64,000 bases of DNA from Halodesulfovibrio aestuarii DSM 17919 = ATCC 29578 (GCF_000384815.1 NZ_ARQF01000015.1:61608-125607), one strand, 5' to 3'. Counted from the first letter of the stretch, positions 1-9,421 are shown. Numbers and translations are program-made. Notes: generated by a model not told the origin, from the sequence alone.

Positions 1-384
1 CATACCTTGATCAAATTTTTCGATTGCCTCTTCTTCTTCCAGACGTAACCCCGTTTTTGAGGCCTTGTGAGTAGGAATTCTTGCCAGTAAAGCTGCGGTC
101 TGATCATCCTGTTGCTGAGAATCATGCAGACCTGAGCCTGCATCCAACCTGTGAGACTCAAGTGCTAACAGGTTAGGTTCAAACACATATTCTTGTTCAA
201 ACTCGTCTCGTTCAACAATTCGCTTGTCACCGACAGGAGTCAAATTGCTTGTAAGAAGTTGTACTTCGAAATCTCCATCTGCCCTTGGACTCGCATACCA
301 GTATCTCTTCGAAATACTCTTTCGTCTCGTTGCACCAGAACCAATCCAAAGATTGGAAGACGTGTGGTAAACACCTTCAGTCAT
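1..384 (-). CDS. Hypothetical protein, N-terminal part, truncated by window edge
   Basis: An open reading frame starts at ATG 384-382 on the minus strand and stays open for 128 codons to base 1, so the C-terminus lies outside the window. A purine-rich GGGGGC stretch sits just upstream of the start. The visible N-terminus begins MTEGVYHTSSNLWIGSG and is followed by a basic stretch, then a polar, acidic segment with Gln- and Glu-rich runs near residues 95-125. No signal peptide or membrane segment is visible. From memory, similar N-termini precede tetratricopeptide repeats in Desulfovibrio proteins, but no repeat is visible here, so that is only a guess. It is transcribed divergently from hypA. 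Confidence 0.6.
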   Translation of the reverse strand, partial: MTEGVYHTSSNLWIGSGATRRKSISKRYWYASPRADGDFEVQLLTSNLTPVGDKRIVERDEFEQEYVFEPNLLALESHRLDAGSGLHDSQQQDDQTAALLARIPTHKASKTGLRLEEEEAIEKFDQGM

Positions 385-524
385 TTATTGCCCCCAATAT
401 ATGCACTTATAATGTCACTAAACCCTATCATACCGCTTTCAACTTGAAAACAGCAGTTGGGACATCAAACTAGTATTTAAAAAACATTGTGGACGATGAA
501 TATGTTTTCATTTACTTTTCGGTC

Positions 525-878
525 ATGCATGAAATGGCAATAGCAGCAAGTCTTATTGATATCGTCAAGGAAGAGATGGCAAAGCATAATGCCTCTAAAT
601 TGCTTATGGTTCGCGTTTGTTATGGAAAGCTGACCAACCTTGTGCCCGAGGCGCTTTCGTTTGCTTTTGAAGTACAAACACAACAAAGCCCTTTAGAAGG
701 CGCTGAGCTGGAGCTTAAAGAAATTCCTGTCACTGTTACCTGTGGTGAATGCTCTACTGAGTTTACACCGGAGGGAACGGATCTTTTTTGTATGCCGTGT
801 CCATCGTGTGAAAATTTATTCGGCCACACAGTGCTCACAGGAAAAGAACTTTACTTAGATCATCTTGAAGCGGAGTAA
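525..878 (+). CDS. hypA: Hydrogenase nickel-insertion protein HypA
   Basis: HypA delivers nickel to the large subunit of [NiFe] hydrogenase together with HypB. The start at 525 is chosen because it gives the conserved N-terminal Met-His-Glu, in which the amino group and His2 bind nickel; the frame is open further upstream, but an extended N-terminus would destroy this site. The 117-residue length is typical. The zinc site is visible as CGEC and CPSC pairs in the C-terminal third. HypB follows after 9 bases, so the two are co-transcribed. No hypC-F or hydrogenase structural genes are in the window. Confidence 0.93.
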   Translation: MHEMAIAASLIDIVKEEMAKHNASKLLMVRVCYGKLTNLVPEALSFAFEVQTQQSPLEGAELELKEIPVTVTCGECSTEFTPEGTDLFCMPCPSCENLFGHTVLTGKELYLDHLEAE

Positions 879-887
879 GTAATCCCT

Positions 888-1544
888 ATGGAAATCCCAG
901 TAGTACGCAACATACTTGAAGCAAACGATAAAATCGCAGTAAATTTAAAAGAACTTTTTGCTAAACACGGCATTCTTGTTCTTAACCTCATCAGTTCACC
1001 TGGCGCGGGAAAGACCTCTATCCTTGAACGCACCCTGACAGATCTTAAAGATGAATTTAAGATGGCTGTTATTGAAGGTGACTGTCAGACTGACAACGAT
1101 GCCCGCAGGGTTGCAGAAACTGGAGCAAAAGCTGTTCAGATTAATACTGACGGCGGCTGCCACCTTGACAGCAACATGATTACAGCTGCACTTGCTAATT
1201 TTGACATGGATAACATTGATATCCTGTTCATCGAAAACGTTGGCAACCTTGTTTGTCCTGTTGAATTTGATTGCGGCGAAGATTTTAAAATCGCTCTGCT
1301 CAGCGTTCCGGAAGGCGACGATAAACCTGAAAAATATCCAGCCTTATTTGAAAAATCTTCAGCAATGATTCTAAACAAGTGCGATCTGCTTCCGTACGTT
1401 CAGTTTGATGTTGAACGCGCAAAACGGTTTGCAACCCAGCTGAATAAAGACATGCCTGTATTCCAAACTTCCTGCACTACCAGCGAAGGCCTTGATACAT
1501 GGTACGAATGGCTGCGCACCGCGCATGCAGCAAAACAAAAATAA
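888..1544 (+). CDS. hypB: Hydrogenase maturation GTPase HypB
   Basis: HypB is a SIMIBI-class GTPase that drives nickel loading into [NiFe] hydrogenase. The P-loop SSPGAGKTS lies near residues 38-46. The family motif GDCQTDNDARR, the metal-site region GGCHLD and the CPVEFDCGED segment carry the conserved cysteines and histidine of the nickel/zinc site at the dimer interface. At 218 residues it is the short form, without the N-terminal histidine-rich nickel-storage tail seen in some species and without the CxxCGC N-terminal motif of E. coli HypB. It is directly downstream of hypA and ends before a strong terminator. Confidence 0.94.
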   Translation: MEIPVVRNILEANDKIAVNLKELFAKHGILVLNLISSPGAGKTSILERTLTDLKDEFKMAVIEGDCQTDNDARRVAETGAKAVQINTDGGCHLDSNMITAALANFDMDNIDILFIENVGNLVCPVEFDCGEDFKIALLSVPEGDDKPEKYPALFEKSSAMILNKCDLLPYVQFDVERAKRFATQLNKDMPVFQTSCTTSEGLDTWYEWLRTAHAAKQK

Positions 1545-1584
1545 TATCTGACAAATACCCATTGCAGATAATTATTGTATATTT

Positions 1585-1610
1585 GCCCCCGATTTTCGGG
1601 GGCTTTTTTT
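1585..1610 (+). terminator. Rho-independent terminator after hypB
   Basis: The arms GCCCCCGA and TCGGGGGC (1585-1603) form a GC-rich hairpin with a three-base loop, followed by seven T residues. It closes the hypA-hypB unit. Confidence 0.9.
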
Positions 1611-1811
1611 CACAAAAGTCTCAAACCAAATAAGCTTACGTGGAAAGATATAGCACTCAACGTGCAAAAAAAACGGAACGTCCTCTGGACAACATCCACG
1701 TTAGTGACTACTGACTTTTATACTTAGATCTCATACAGCCTGCCTTACTAACCGCCGCACAGGACAGACTGTTTTTTACAACGCGGCATATTCTACTGTT
1801 TGGAGACCATC

Positions 1812-3047
1812 ATGAGTACAGACTGCAGCAGTGGTAACTGTTCTTCCGGTTCCTGCGGCGGAGCACCTACTGAGTTAGATGCTGGCGAAGCACGGATGAA
1901 ACGCACCATCAGCCGTATTAAACATAAAATTGTTGTTATGTCCGGTAAGGGTGGCGTTGGTAAAAGTACCGTTGCAACCAATATTGCTATCGGCCTTTCC
2001 CTTGCTGGTAAAAAAGTCGGTCTGCTTGACGTGGACGTACACGGCCCAAGTGTTCCCCGTCTGTTAAGCATGCGCGATTCCAAAGTACATATCGAAGAGT
2101 CTTTCATTGAGCCGGTAGCATGGAGCAAAAACCTCTCCGTTATGTCTCTGGGCTTCCTGCTGCCTAACTCCTATCAGCCAGTTGTATGGCGTGGTCCTGT
2201 TAAAATGGGCTTCATCAAGCAGCTTCTTTCCGATGTTGTCTGGGGCGACCTTGACTACATGGTTGTAGACTGCCCTCCGGGTACCGGTGACGAACCACTC
2301 TCCGTCATGCAGCTTCTGGGTAATGATGCACAGGCTGTTATCGTAACCACACCACAAGGGGTGGCTATTGATGACGTACGCCGCTCCGTTACCTTTGTTG
2401 GTGACGTTGGCAATCAGGTTCTCGGTATCGTAGAAAACATGAGCGGTATTGTGTGCTCACAGTGCGGCAATGTTGAAAATATTTTCGGTAAAGGTGGCGG
2501 TAAAGACCTTGCCAAAGAAGTTGGAGTTCGTTTCCTCGGTGATATTCCGCTTGATCCGGAAGTCGTTCGCTCCGGCGATGAAGGCTACGCATTCCTTTCT
2601 GTGCAGCAGGAAAGCCCTACGGCTCAGGCCATCCAGAAAATAATCAAGCCGATCCTGATGCTTGATAACGGTGCAGAGCCAGCTACTAAACTGCATCCTA
2701 TTCTTCCGCCCCATAAAGGCACTATCAAAATCGCGTTGCCTGTTACCAAAGGCACCCTGTCCCCATCGATGCACTTGGCAGAACAGTATGTCATTGCAGT
2801 AGCAGATGCGGAAAATAAAAAGATTCTTTCGACTGAAACCGTTGACGCTCCGGCATTCGAAGCAACAACGGCAGCGTCTTTCCTCGAACGCCTTGATGCT
2901 GGATATGTTCTGGCTAAAGACGTACCGCAGGACGCATGCGACGCCTTGAAAGAAAAACACATTTCTCTTGTGAAAGGCATTACTGTAAATGCACCTGTTG
3001 CAGTCGTGACAGACTTTATTGAAGGGAAACTGCTTGCAGCAGGCTAA
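1812..3047 (+). CDS. mrp: Mrp/NBP35-type P-loop ATPase fused to orange-protein-like (NifX/NafY) domain
   Basis: The ATG at 1812 is preferred over the TTG at 1800 because GGAG at 1802-1805 is ideally placed for it. The 411-residue protein has a Cys-rich N-terminus (CSSGNCSSGSC within residues 4-15), an Mrp ATPase domain with the deviant P-loop SGKGGVGKST at residues 44-53, and a CSQC pair at residues 215-218 that matches the Fe-S-binding CxxC of this family. From about residue 300 a second domain resembles dinitrogenase cofactor-binding proteins and the Desulfovibrio orange protein ORP. Mrp proteins act as iron-sulfur cluster carriers. The fused MrpORP arrangement is, from memory, typical of Desulfovibrio, where it is linked to the ORP complex and cell division. 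It has its own terminator. Confidence 0.88.
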   Translation: MSTDCSSGNCSSGSCGGAPTELDAGEARMKRTISRIKHKIVVMSGKGGVGKSTVATNIAIGLSLAGKKVGLLDVDVHGPSVPRLLSMRDSKVHIEESFIEPVAWSKNLSVMSLGFLLPNSYQPVVWRGPVKMGFIKQLLSDVVWGDLDYMVVDCPPGTGDEPLSVMQLLGNDAQAVIVTTPQGVAIDDVRRSVTFVGDVGNQVLGIVENMSGIVCSQCGNVENIFGKGGGKDLAKEVGVRFLGDIPLDPEVVRSGDEGYAFLSVQQESPTAQAIQKIIKPILMLDNGAEPATKLHPILPPHKGTIKIALPVTKGTLSPSMHLAEQYVIAVADAENKKILSTETVDAPAFEATTAASFLERLDAGYVLAKDVPQDACDALKEKHISLVKGITVNAPVAVVTDFIEGKLLAAG

Positions 3048-3074
3048 GCAATCTAACTTTTCCTCATTTCCGAC

Positions 3075-3113
3075 AAAAAAGGGAGAAGCTGTTGAAACAG
3101 CTTCTCCCTTTTT
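3075..3113. terminator. Bidirectional terminator between mrp and prenyltransferase
   Basis: A perfect 13-bp inverted repeat (3081-3093 with 3096-3108) is flanked by an A-run on the left and a T-run on the right. It can therefore end transcription from both convergent units. Confidence 0.9.
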
Positions 3114-3134
3114 CATTGCTATCAATCTAAAATC

Positions 3135-4004
3135 TTACATAAAAATTCCAGCGAGAGCACCCGCAAACACCATTACAGAAATAAATCCGTTCATGGTAAA
3201 GAATGCCATGTTAACACGGCTCATATCATCTGCGCTAATGATAGAGTGCTCCCAATAGAGGATACCGGAAACAACGGCCCACACCGCAAAATACGGCCAT
3301 GCGAGTCCTGCAGCCCAGCCTCCCATAAGAAACATTATAGAAGTCACCACGTGGCAAAACGATGAAATAACAAGAGCGGACGTAAGGCCAAAATGGGCTG
3401 GAACTGAATTCAAGCCAACAGTACGGTCATATTCTGCATCCTGACAGGAATAGATAATATCGAACCCTGCAACCCAGAATAATATGCCCCATGCGAACAG
3501 TACGGCAGACACTGTGAACTGAGGATCAACACTGATCCAACCAGCAAGTGGAGACAGGGCAAGAACAGCCCCGAGCCAGAAGTGGCAAAGCCATGTAAAG
3601 CGTTTGAGCAAACTGTAAAATGCCGCGACAAATAATGCGACAGGCGAAAGCATGAAGCTTAATTCGTTTATGAAAAAACACGCAATCACAAAAATTGCGG
3701 CCATAACAGCTACAAAGGCCCATGTCTGCATTGGCGAAATTTCACCAGTTACGAGGGGACGCTGCTGCGTACGAGGGTTTTTTGCATCAAAAGGCAGATC
3801 AATCACCCTGTTGAAGGCCATTGCAACAGAACGAACAGCCACCATAGCGACTGTCAGCAATAAAAAAGGTTTTAGCGGCGGCAAACCACCGGCTGCGATA
3901 AATTGTCCAAGATATGCAAAAGGAAGAGCAAATACCGAGTGTTCAATTTTAATCATTCGGCAGACAGCGCCGAATTTAGCAAGAGGAGTTGAAGCCGAAC
4001 TCAT
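3135..4004 (-). CDS. UbiA-family polyprenyltransferase (probable MqnP/UbiA, quinone biosynthesis)
   Basis: This integral membrane prenyltransferase attaches the isoprenoid tail to an aromatic quinone precursor. The first Asp-rich motif is N65-R-x2-D69-x3-D73 and the second is D182-x2-Y185-x3-D189-x3-D193, the two magnesium-diphosphate sites of the family. About eight to nine hydrophobic segments span the 289 residues. Desulfovibrio makes menaquinone through the futalosine route, in which a UbiA-like enzyme called MqnP acts, so MqnP is the likely role; this is inferred, since no other menaquinone gene is nearby. Its start overlaps the stop of the upstream HD-GYP gene by four bases, pointing to translational coupling. 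Confidence 0.85.
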   Translation of the reverse strand: MSSASTPLAKFGAVCRMIKIEHSVFALPFAYLGQFIAAGGLPPLKPFLLLTVAMVAVRSVAMAFNRVIDLPFDAKNPRTQQRPLVTGEISPMQTWAFVAVMAAIFVIACFFINELSFMLSPVALFVAAFYSLLKRFTWLCHFWLGAVLALSPLAGWISVDPQFTVSAVLFAWGILFWVAGFDIIYSCQDAEYDRTVGLNSVPAHFGLTSALVISSFCHVVTSIMFLMGGWAAGLAWPYFAVWAVVSGILYWEHSIISADDMSRVNMAFFTMNGFISVMVFAGALAGIFM

Positions 4005-5329
4005 GAAATATCCTTAGAGACAATACCGTATTTATTATACAGCACTTTTGAATAGTTAGAAAAATGTTCAAGAGCCAGAGTCTGTCCCTTACAACGCAGA
4101 TCGTTAATTTCATCGTACCGCTCAATAAGCACTTCAACAACAATAGGGTCGAGCTTGTTTGAATCACCAAGCTGCCGCAAGACCTTGGTTGTCTGCTTAA
4201 AATCCATCCCTCTACGGTACGGACGATCCTCAGTAATAGCAGTGAAGACATCTGCAACTTGAAGAATTCGAGAACCCAAAGAAATTTCTTTACCCGCAAT
4301 CCCTTTTGGATAGCCTGTTCCGTCTATACGCTCGTGATGCTGACATGCCCAGTCTCGAATAACTTCCAGCCCCGGTACACCGGAAAGTATATGCTCTGTA
4401 TACACTGCGTGACGCTGAATGGCGGAAAATTCACTTGAGGTTAATTTGTCATTTTTTTCCAGAAGAGTTGTGGGTACGGCAAGCTTTCCGATATCATGCA
4501 AGCGCCCTGCAATCTGAAAAAGGGCTTGCTCGACCTCATTGAAACCTAGCCAACGCCCTAACACACTGGATGTTATGGCAACCCCCTGTGAATGGGTTGC
4601 GGTAAACCGGCTACGAAAATCAATAACTTTTGCAAACAAGCCAGTAAAATCCAAGACGCCTTCAGCATCAAGCATATCAGATTCGAATTGTGTAGAAAGT
4701 CTGAGTTTTTTTTCAGTACGTTCAGAGTACAACCGGTGATAATAATCACGCTTTGACTCTGCTTCACGCAAAGCTTCGATATAGTCAGGATTAAATAATC
4801 TACCGGAATGCTTACGGCATAATTCAATTAAAAGAGGAACCTGGAGTCTTGCAGGACGGTCTCTACGGGTATTAACATCAATAAAATCAGCAAGATTAAT
4901 GATGTTACTGATTTCATAACGCTTATTTTCTCCTCGCAATTCTTCCCACGGAGTGTGGTGGTACTCCACAAGCTTGGAAACATCCTGCAACTTTTTTGAC
5001 GAACTGATAATCACCGATCCAGCAATTGAATGCTTTATTGTATCATCCTCGAACAAAAGGGAATCCACCGCAGGATACAAAGAGACAGCGCCTATGTCAT
5101 GCAGCATGGCTGCAAAAACAACATTGCGTCGTTCAAAACTGCTTAACCCATAGCACTCAGCTATACGCGCTGCAAAAAAACCAACATTGGTATGATGCCC
5201 CGCAAGAGTGTGCGAAACCATATCCAATGAACGAGCGAGCGCATTGACAAGGTCAAATAAACGAACCTTAAAATTATTATCTTCAGTGTAAGCAAGCCCC
5301 GGCCCCTGACACTCGTGCTGAAATACCAC
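4001..5329 (-). CDS. Tandem-HD / HD-GYP domain protein, probable cyclic-di-GMP phosphodiesterase
   Basis: The 442-residue soluble protein carries two HD modules. The N-terminal one has MLHDIGA and a later HHTPWEE. The C-terminal one has RLHDIGKLA and HHERIDGTGYPKG, the diagnostic HD-GYP signature of enzymes that hydrolyse cyclic di-GMP. No receiver domain or membrane segment is evident, so the input signal is unclear. Translation appears to start at GTG, with GGAGA six to seven bases upstream. It lies between a MoaB-domain gene and the prenyltransferase gene, 12 bases after the former and overlapping the latter, so all three are probably co-transcribed, although the functional link is not obvious. 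Confidence 0.88.
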   Translation of the reverse strand: MVFQHECQGPGLAYTEDNNFKVRLFDLVNALARSLDMVSHTLAGHHTNVGFFAARIAECYGLSSFERRNVVFAAMLHDIGAVSLYPAVDSLLFEDDTIKHSIAGSVIISSSKKLQDVSKLVEYHHTPWEELRGENKRYEISNIINLADFIDVNTRRDRPARLQVPLLIELCRKHSGRLFNPDYIEALREAESKRDYYHRLYSERTEKKLRLSTQFESDMLDAEGVLDFTGLFAKVIDFRSRFTATHSQGVAITSSVLGRWLGFNEVEQALFQIAGRLHDIGKLAVPTTLLEKNDKLTSSEFSAIQRHAVYTEHILSGVPGLEVIRDWACQHHERIDGTGYPKGIAGKEISLGSRILQVADVFTAITEDRPYRRGMDFKQTTKVLRQLGDSNKLDPIVVEVLIERYDEINDLRCKGQTLALEHFSNYSKVLYNKYGIVSKDIS

Positions 5330-5341
5330 AGATTCTCCTAT

Positions 5342-6136
5342 CTAATTCCCGCAATCAGCAGGGTCACCCTGAAGTTTAGCAATGGTATGCTCAAAAGCAG
5401 GAAGAACCGCTTCTAAATTTTCTGTAACAGCCTTTGTACTGCCAGGCATATTAACAATAAGAGACGTTCCAAGAGTTCCCGCGATCGCGCGGGACACAAC
5501 AGCATGAGGCGTTTTTTTAAGACTCGCAGCCATCATCGCTTGCTCTACGCCACGAAGGCGACGATCAATGACCTTAACAGTTGCTTCCGGAGTAACATCG
5601 CGAGGCGCAACTCCGGTACCACCTGTTGTTAAAATCAAATCAAACTTCTGAAGCAAGGCCAGATTCACAAGCAACTGGCGCAACTGTAACTCTTCATCAG
5701 GAATAATATACCCGCGCGCATACGCAAGTTCGTATTTTTCCCGAACTAAAGTTTCAATCAAAGGGCCACTTTTATCTTCACGCTGATTTCGAGCACCCTT
5801 ATCGGAAAGAGTCACCCATGCAAGACTTAACCCCCGTTTAGAAGGCGTCACAGTGCAAGACGTTCCCGCATCAAGTCCACGGAGTATTTTTACCCACATA
5901 CCTTCGACAGAGTGCATACCGTTATGGGACGGAAAGTATCCGTTTTGAATAACAGTGCAGCACGGTTGATCACAACCGTCTTCAATGATCGAAAATTCAG
6001 TTCCGACAGGAAAGTAAGCAGGAGCCAGCGAAGTATTGATAGTCGCTGCCAGATCAACATCTTCACCAGAGCGACCGATGAAAACGATGTTATCCTGAGC
6101 AATCCCTCGTAATGCTGTAAGTGAATATCTATTCAT
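5342..6136 (-). CDS. MoaB/MogA-domain molybdopterin protein with extra N-terminal domain
   Basis: The C-terminal part (about residues 104-258) is a MoaB/MogA fold with SDKG, an EDKSGP element and the signature TGGTG at residues 171-175 followed by the conserved RDVTPE. Enzymes of this family adenylylate molybdopterin before molybdenum insertion. The first 100 residues form an additional domain with a cysteine cluster (C55, C59, C60) that is not part of standalone MoaB or MogA; it may be a MOSC-like or small beta domain, but I cannot assign it. It is the first gene of the minus-strand trio that continues with the HD-GYP and prenyltransferase genes. Confidence 0.85.
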   Translation of the reverse strand: MNRYSLTALRGIAQDNIVFIGRSGEDVDLAATINTSLAPAYFPVGTEFSIIEDGCDQPCCTVIQNGYFPSHNGMHSVEGMWVKILRGLDAGTSCTVTPSKRGLSLAWVTLSDKGARNQREDKSGPLIETLVREKYELAYARGYIIPDEELQLRQLLVNLALLQKFDLILTTGGTGVAPRDVTPEATVKVIDRRLRGVEQAMMAASLKKTPHAVVSRAIAGTLGTSLIVNMPGSTKAVTENLEAVLPAFEHTIAKLQGDPADCGN

Positions 6137-6580
6137 GTTACGCCTACAATATCGTGCAGATTAGTTATCTTGTATAAATTCACCCGAATAAAACAATACA
6201 ACGATGTATAGCAACAAATTAAGCACGCAACGTCCTTGATAGAACATCTCGCTGCCATGTATTTCCATTTAACTATTTACTATTATGATGTTTTTAAGAA
6301 ACAATAGTGATACTTAAACGCCATAGAAAGACTATATTGCCTTTGTCTGAAATGAGATTGCTATCCTAGTGAAATTTGACAACAAAAACAATACACCTTT
6401 TGACTACTTTTAAGCTAACAAAGCCCAAATGTAAAAAATAATCCGTGTTGTAGCAGCCTAATAATTTTAACAAAAACTAGACATCCATATTGTCTTCACT
6501 CGCCCAACTGTGCGCACAACCAATAAAAATCAAGTAAAGGCTAGACACTGTACGTTACAGCCGAAGTACATATAAATGAC
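6137..6580. other. AT-rich intergenic region, no gene seen
   Basis: About 440 bases between the divergent-looking start of the MoaB-domain gene and the terminator of the amino-acid ABC operon. No ORF with a credible ribosome-binding site, no tRNA and no strong hairpin was found. The right part of this block should contain the promoter of the minus-strand MoaB trio near 6140-6200, but I could not fix its hexamers with confidence. Confidence 0.5.
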
Positions 6581-6619
6581 AAAAAAAGAACGGACTAAAC
6601 TGAGTCCGTTCTTTTTTTT
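6581..6619. terminator. Terminator of the amino-acid ABC transporter operon
   Basis: The arms AGAACGGACT and AGTCCGTTCT are flanked by an A-run and a T-run, so the hairpin can work in both directions. It lies 28 bases past the stop of the ATPase gene on the minus strand. Confidence 0.88.
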
Positions 6620-6646
6620 ATAAAACCACCTGCAATCTAGAAAGAA

Positions 6647-7378
6647 CTACAAAATCTGACTCAGGAATAATTTTGTACGGTCATGCTCAGGACTGGTGAA
6701 GAAGTGTTCCGGTGTCCCCTGCTCTACGAGCTGACCACCATCCATAAATACGACACGATCTGCAACTTCACGGGCAAACCCCATTTCGTGGGTTACAACA
6801 ACCATTGTCATACCTTCTTTTGCCAGATTCTTCATAACATCAAGAACCTCGCCAACCATCTCCGGATCAAGTGCAGAGGTAGGTTCATCAAACAACAGCA
6901 CCTTAGGATCCATTGCTAAAGCACGTGCAATAGCAATACGCTGCTGCTGCCCACCGGAAAGCTGATCCGGATACACATTATATTTATGTGCAAGACCAAC
7001 TTTTTCAAGCAGTTCCATGCCTTTTTTCTCTGCATCCTTCTTAGAGCGCTTGCGCACAGTCATCTGCGCCATAGTAATATTATCGAGCACGCTCATATGG
7101 GGAAAAAGGTTGAAGGACTGAAATACCATACCAACTTCTGCACGAACTTCGTTGATATCGCAGTTAGGATCAAGCACCTCGGTGCCTTCAATGGTAATAG
7201 AACCGCTATTGGCAAATTCCAGACGGTTCAAACAGCGCAGAAAGGTTGACTTACCGGAACCGGAAGGCCCGATAATAACCAGTACTTCACCTGCAGCCAC
7301 TTCCAATGAAACATCTTTAAGGGCATGCAGTTCTTCTGGAATATAAAAATATTTATTAACATTCTTCGCGCAAATCAT
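6647..7378 (-). CDS. Polar amino acid ABC transporter, ATP-binding protein
   Basis: This is the cytoplasmic ATPase of a GlnQ/HisP-type importer. The Walker A motif is GPSGSGKST, the Q-loop region reads [11 protein letters not shown], the ABC signature is LSGGQQQR, Walker B is [14 protein letters not shown] and the switch histidine lies in VVTHEMGFA. The length of 243 residues is standard. The start overlaps the permease stop by four bases, so the pair is translationally coupled. The substrate cannot be read from the ATPase; the family imports glutamine, glutamate, arginine, histidine or cystine. Confidence 0.94.
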   Translation of the reverse strand: MICAKNVNKYFYIPEELHALKDVSLEVAAGEVLVIIGPSGSGKSTFLRCLNRLEFANSGSITIEGTEVLDPNCDINEVRAEVGMVFQSFNLFPHMSVLDNITMAQMTVRKRSKKDAEKKGMELLEKVGLAHKYNVYPDQLSGGQQQRIAIARALAMDPKVLLFDEPTSALDPEMVGEVLDVMKNLAKEGMTMVVVTHEMGFAREVADRVVFMDGGQLVEQGTPEHFFTSPEHDRTKLFLSQIL

Positions 7379-8385
7379 CGCACCGCTCTCCTTTCAAGGT
7401 ACTGAACCGCCACAGAAAGGGCAAAGGTAAGTACAAGGTACATAATGGTACAGGCAATCCACAGTTCATATGACATAAGGGACGAACTGATAACCTCACG
7501 GGTAGCTTTAGTGAGTTCGCGCACAGCAATTACGCCAAGCAGTGAGGAATCTTTAATAAGACTGATAAACTGCCCCGCAAGCGGAGGAAGAATACGACGG
7601 AATGCCTGAGGAAGAATTACTTTGCGCATTGCCTGTGAACCGCTTAAGCCCAAGGCTCGCGCGGCTTCACTCTGCCCTCTATGTACAGACTGTACACCTG
7701 CACGAACAATCTCTGCAACGTATGCACCGGTAAAAATAGCCAGCGCAAACACACCATACCATAAAGCAGGAATTGCACTCAGGCCGATCTTACTAAGCAG
7801 GGCGTTAATAAGAGACCCGGCAACAAAGTACCAAAGAAAAATCTGAACAAGCAGTGGAGAGCCACGAATAAGTTCAACGTACGTGATGGAAAGCCAACGC
7901 AGACAAGGATTTTCCGAAATTCGCATCAGGCCGCTAAGAATACCTACGACAATGCCGAGGACAATCGCAAGCAAGGAGACTTTCAGTGTTACATATGTTG
8001 CTTCGAGTAAAATACCCGGCTTACTTACACGATACTCTGCAAGAGTATCGCCCATGTAGACATAGTCCCCTTCGACCATAAAAATATTAGCATCTGAAGG
8101 CAGCTTAACCATTTCTTCATAACTACCATCTTGAATAACAAGAGTGTACCCTGTGGCAGTCTTTTCAATTTTGGTTAAATCACCTTCAACTTCAGAGCGA
8201 ACATCAAGAGATTTATCAAGCCAGAAATACTGAGGCACCTGTTCCCAGCGCCAGTTGTAGTCTACAAAATCTGCAGCAGCGTAAATAAAGCCGATACCAA
8301 ACAGGCAAATTGCCACAAACATGGCTTTCCAAAACAGGAAATACCCCGGCTTCTTAGGACGGTCGAGTCCCGTGTAATTCATCAT
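7375..8385 (-). CDS. Polar amino acid ABC transporter, permease with periplasmic insert
   Basis: The C-terminal half (from about residue 130) is a HisM/GlnP-type permease with the EAA-loop signature [20 protein letters not shown]. The 336-residue protein is longer than the usual 220 because after the first transmembrane segment (about residues 13-38) it carries roughly 80-90 residues of predicted periplasmic sequence. That insert contains acidic and aromatic residues and may contact the binding protein, which is my inference. Two adjacent ATG codons follow an AAGGAT ribosome-binding site. It lies between the binding-protein and ATPase genes. Confidence 0.92.
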   Translation of the reverse strand: MMNYTGLDRPKKPGYFLFWKAMFVAICLFGIGFIYAAADFVDYNWRWEQVPQYFWLDKSLDVRSEVEGDLTKIEKTATGYTLVIQDGSYEEMVKLPSDANIFMVEGDYVYMGDTLAEYRVSKPGILLEATYVTLKVSLLAIVLGIVVGILSGLMRISENPCLRWLSITYVELIRGSPLLVQIFLWYFVAGSLINALLSKIGLSAIPALWYGVFALAIFTGAYVAEIVRAGVQSVHRGQSEAARALGLSGSQAMRKVILPQAFRRILPPLAGQFISLIKDSSLLGVIAVRELTKATREVISSSLMSYELWIACTIMYLVLTFALSVAVQYLERRAVR

Positions 8386-8560
8386 CTGCGTATCCTTATC
8401 TCAACACGTTACAAACAAGTTCTAAAAAACAGTAAACCTTCCGGCTCCATATTACATTATGCATACCACAACGTAATATGAAACCAGAAGGAAGCTTTGT
8501 ATGCCTTAGATTATCGACGCTGCCCCTGAAAGACAGGTGAGCGTGACAGCGGAATAAACA

Positions 8561-8581
8561 GGGTCGGCATGAAGCCGACCC
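8561..8581 (-). terminator. Intra-operon hairpin between binding protein and permease genes
   Basis: An 8-bp GC-rich inverted repeat (GGGTCGGC with GCCGACCC) lies about 20 bases past the binding-protein stop on the minus strand and lacks a strong T-run. Such hairpins usually stabilise the 3' end of the binding-protein message or partly terminate, giving more binding protein than permease. Confidence 0.6.
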
Positions 8582-8599
8582 CTTAGTAGACAAAAAAAA

Positions 8600-9421
8600 C
8601 TATTTCTTCAACTGAGCTTTCCAAGCGTCAGAACGGAACCATTTGTCGTAAAGACGCTGGTAACGACCGTCGTTTTTGAACTGGAAGATAAAGTTGTTGA
8701 GGAAGTTAGCAAAATCAGGATCGCCCTGTTTGTAACCGATTGCCATAGGCTCGAAGGTGAAAGGATCGTTAAGTACGAAAACTTTGCCTTTACCCTGAAC
8801 AGAAGCAATGTTCTCAAGTGCAGGAATATCAAAAACAAAAGCATCAGCACGGCCGGAAATAACTTCCATACCGCAGTCTACTTCTTTTTCGAAAGACTTG
8901 TAGGTTGCTTTTGGCAAGTACTTTTTAACAGCTTCTTCACCGGTGGTACCAAGACGGGAAACAATAACGTACTTAGGATCGTTCAGCTCTTTGTAACGAG
9001 CAATTTTACCCTGAAGTTTGTTAGAAACCATAACGCCCTGTCCCATAAGGAAGTATGCATCGGAGAAACCGATCTGCAGGTTACGCTGCTGAGTAAGAGT
9101 CATACCGGAGATGATAACATCAAATTTATCAGAAAGCAGAGAAGGAATGATGCCGTCAAAGTCGGTGTTAACCGGCACAAATTTCACGCCCATAGCTTTT
9201 GCGAGTTCTTTAGCGAGGTCAATATCAAAACCGATGTAGCGACCGTTTTTATCAGTGATCTCAAAAGGAGCGTAACTTGCGTCAAAACCAACACGGAGTT
9301 CGCCGCTTTTAAGAATTTTATTGATGGTAGACTGCTTAGCAATATCAATATCAGCCGCATAAGCAGGTGCTGCAAGCATAAAAGTCAATGCCAGCACCAT
9401 AAGTACTTTTACAAATTTCAT
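8600..9421 (-). CDS. Periplasmic amino acid-binding protein (SBP_bac_3)
   Basis: This is the substrate-binding component of the ABC importer. The start at 9421 is chosen because GGGA lies upstream and the protein then opens with a clean signal peptide (MKFVKVLMVLALTFMLAAPA, cleavage likely after AYA), giving 273 residues. The mature protein has family blocks LRVGFDASYAPFEI, GFDIDLAKELAKAMG and SGMTLTQQRN, the last being typical of binding proteins for polar amino acids. The exact ligand is unknown. It is 42 bases downstream of a small zinc-ribbon gene and upstream of permease and ATPase. Confidence 0.93.
   Translation of the reverse strand: MKFVKVLMVLALTFMLAAPAYAADIDIAKQSTINKILKSGELRVGFDASYAPFEITDKNGRYIGFDIDLAKELAKAMGVKFVPVNTDFDGIIPSLLSDKFDVIISGMTLTQQRNLQIGFSDAYFLMGQGVMVSNKLQGKIARYKELNDPKYVIVSRLGTTGEEAVKKYLPKATYKSFEKEVDCGMEVISGRADAFVFDIPALENIASVQGKGKVFVLNDPFTFEPMAIGYKQGDPDFANFLNNFIFQFKNDGRYQRLYDKWFRSDAWKAQLKK

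Noticed and set aside
193..473. Plus-strand frames over the left edge
   Set aside because: They are antisense to the truncated minus-strand gene starting at 384, which has a ribosome-binding site and better protein character.
2457..3125. Long minus-strand frame (222 codons) antisense to mrp
   Set aside because: It mirrors the coding strand of mrp and contains no family signature or ribosome-binding site.
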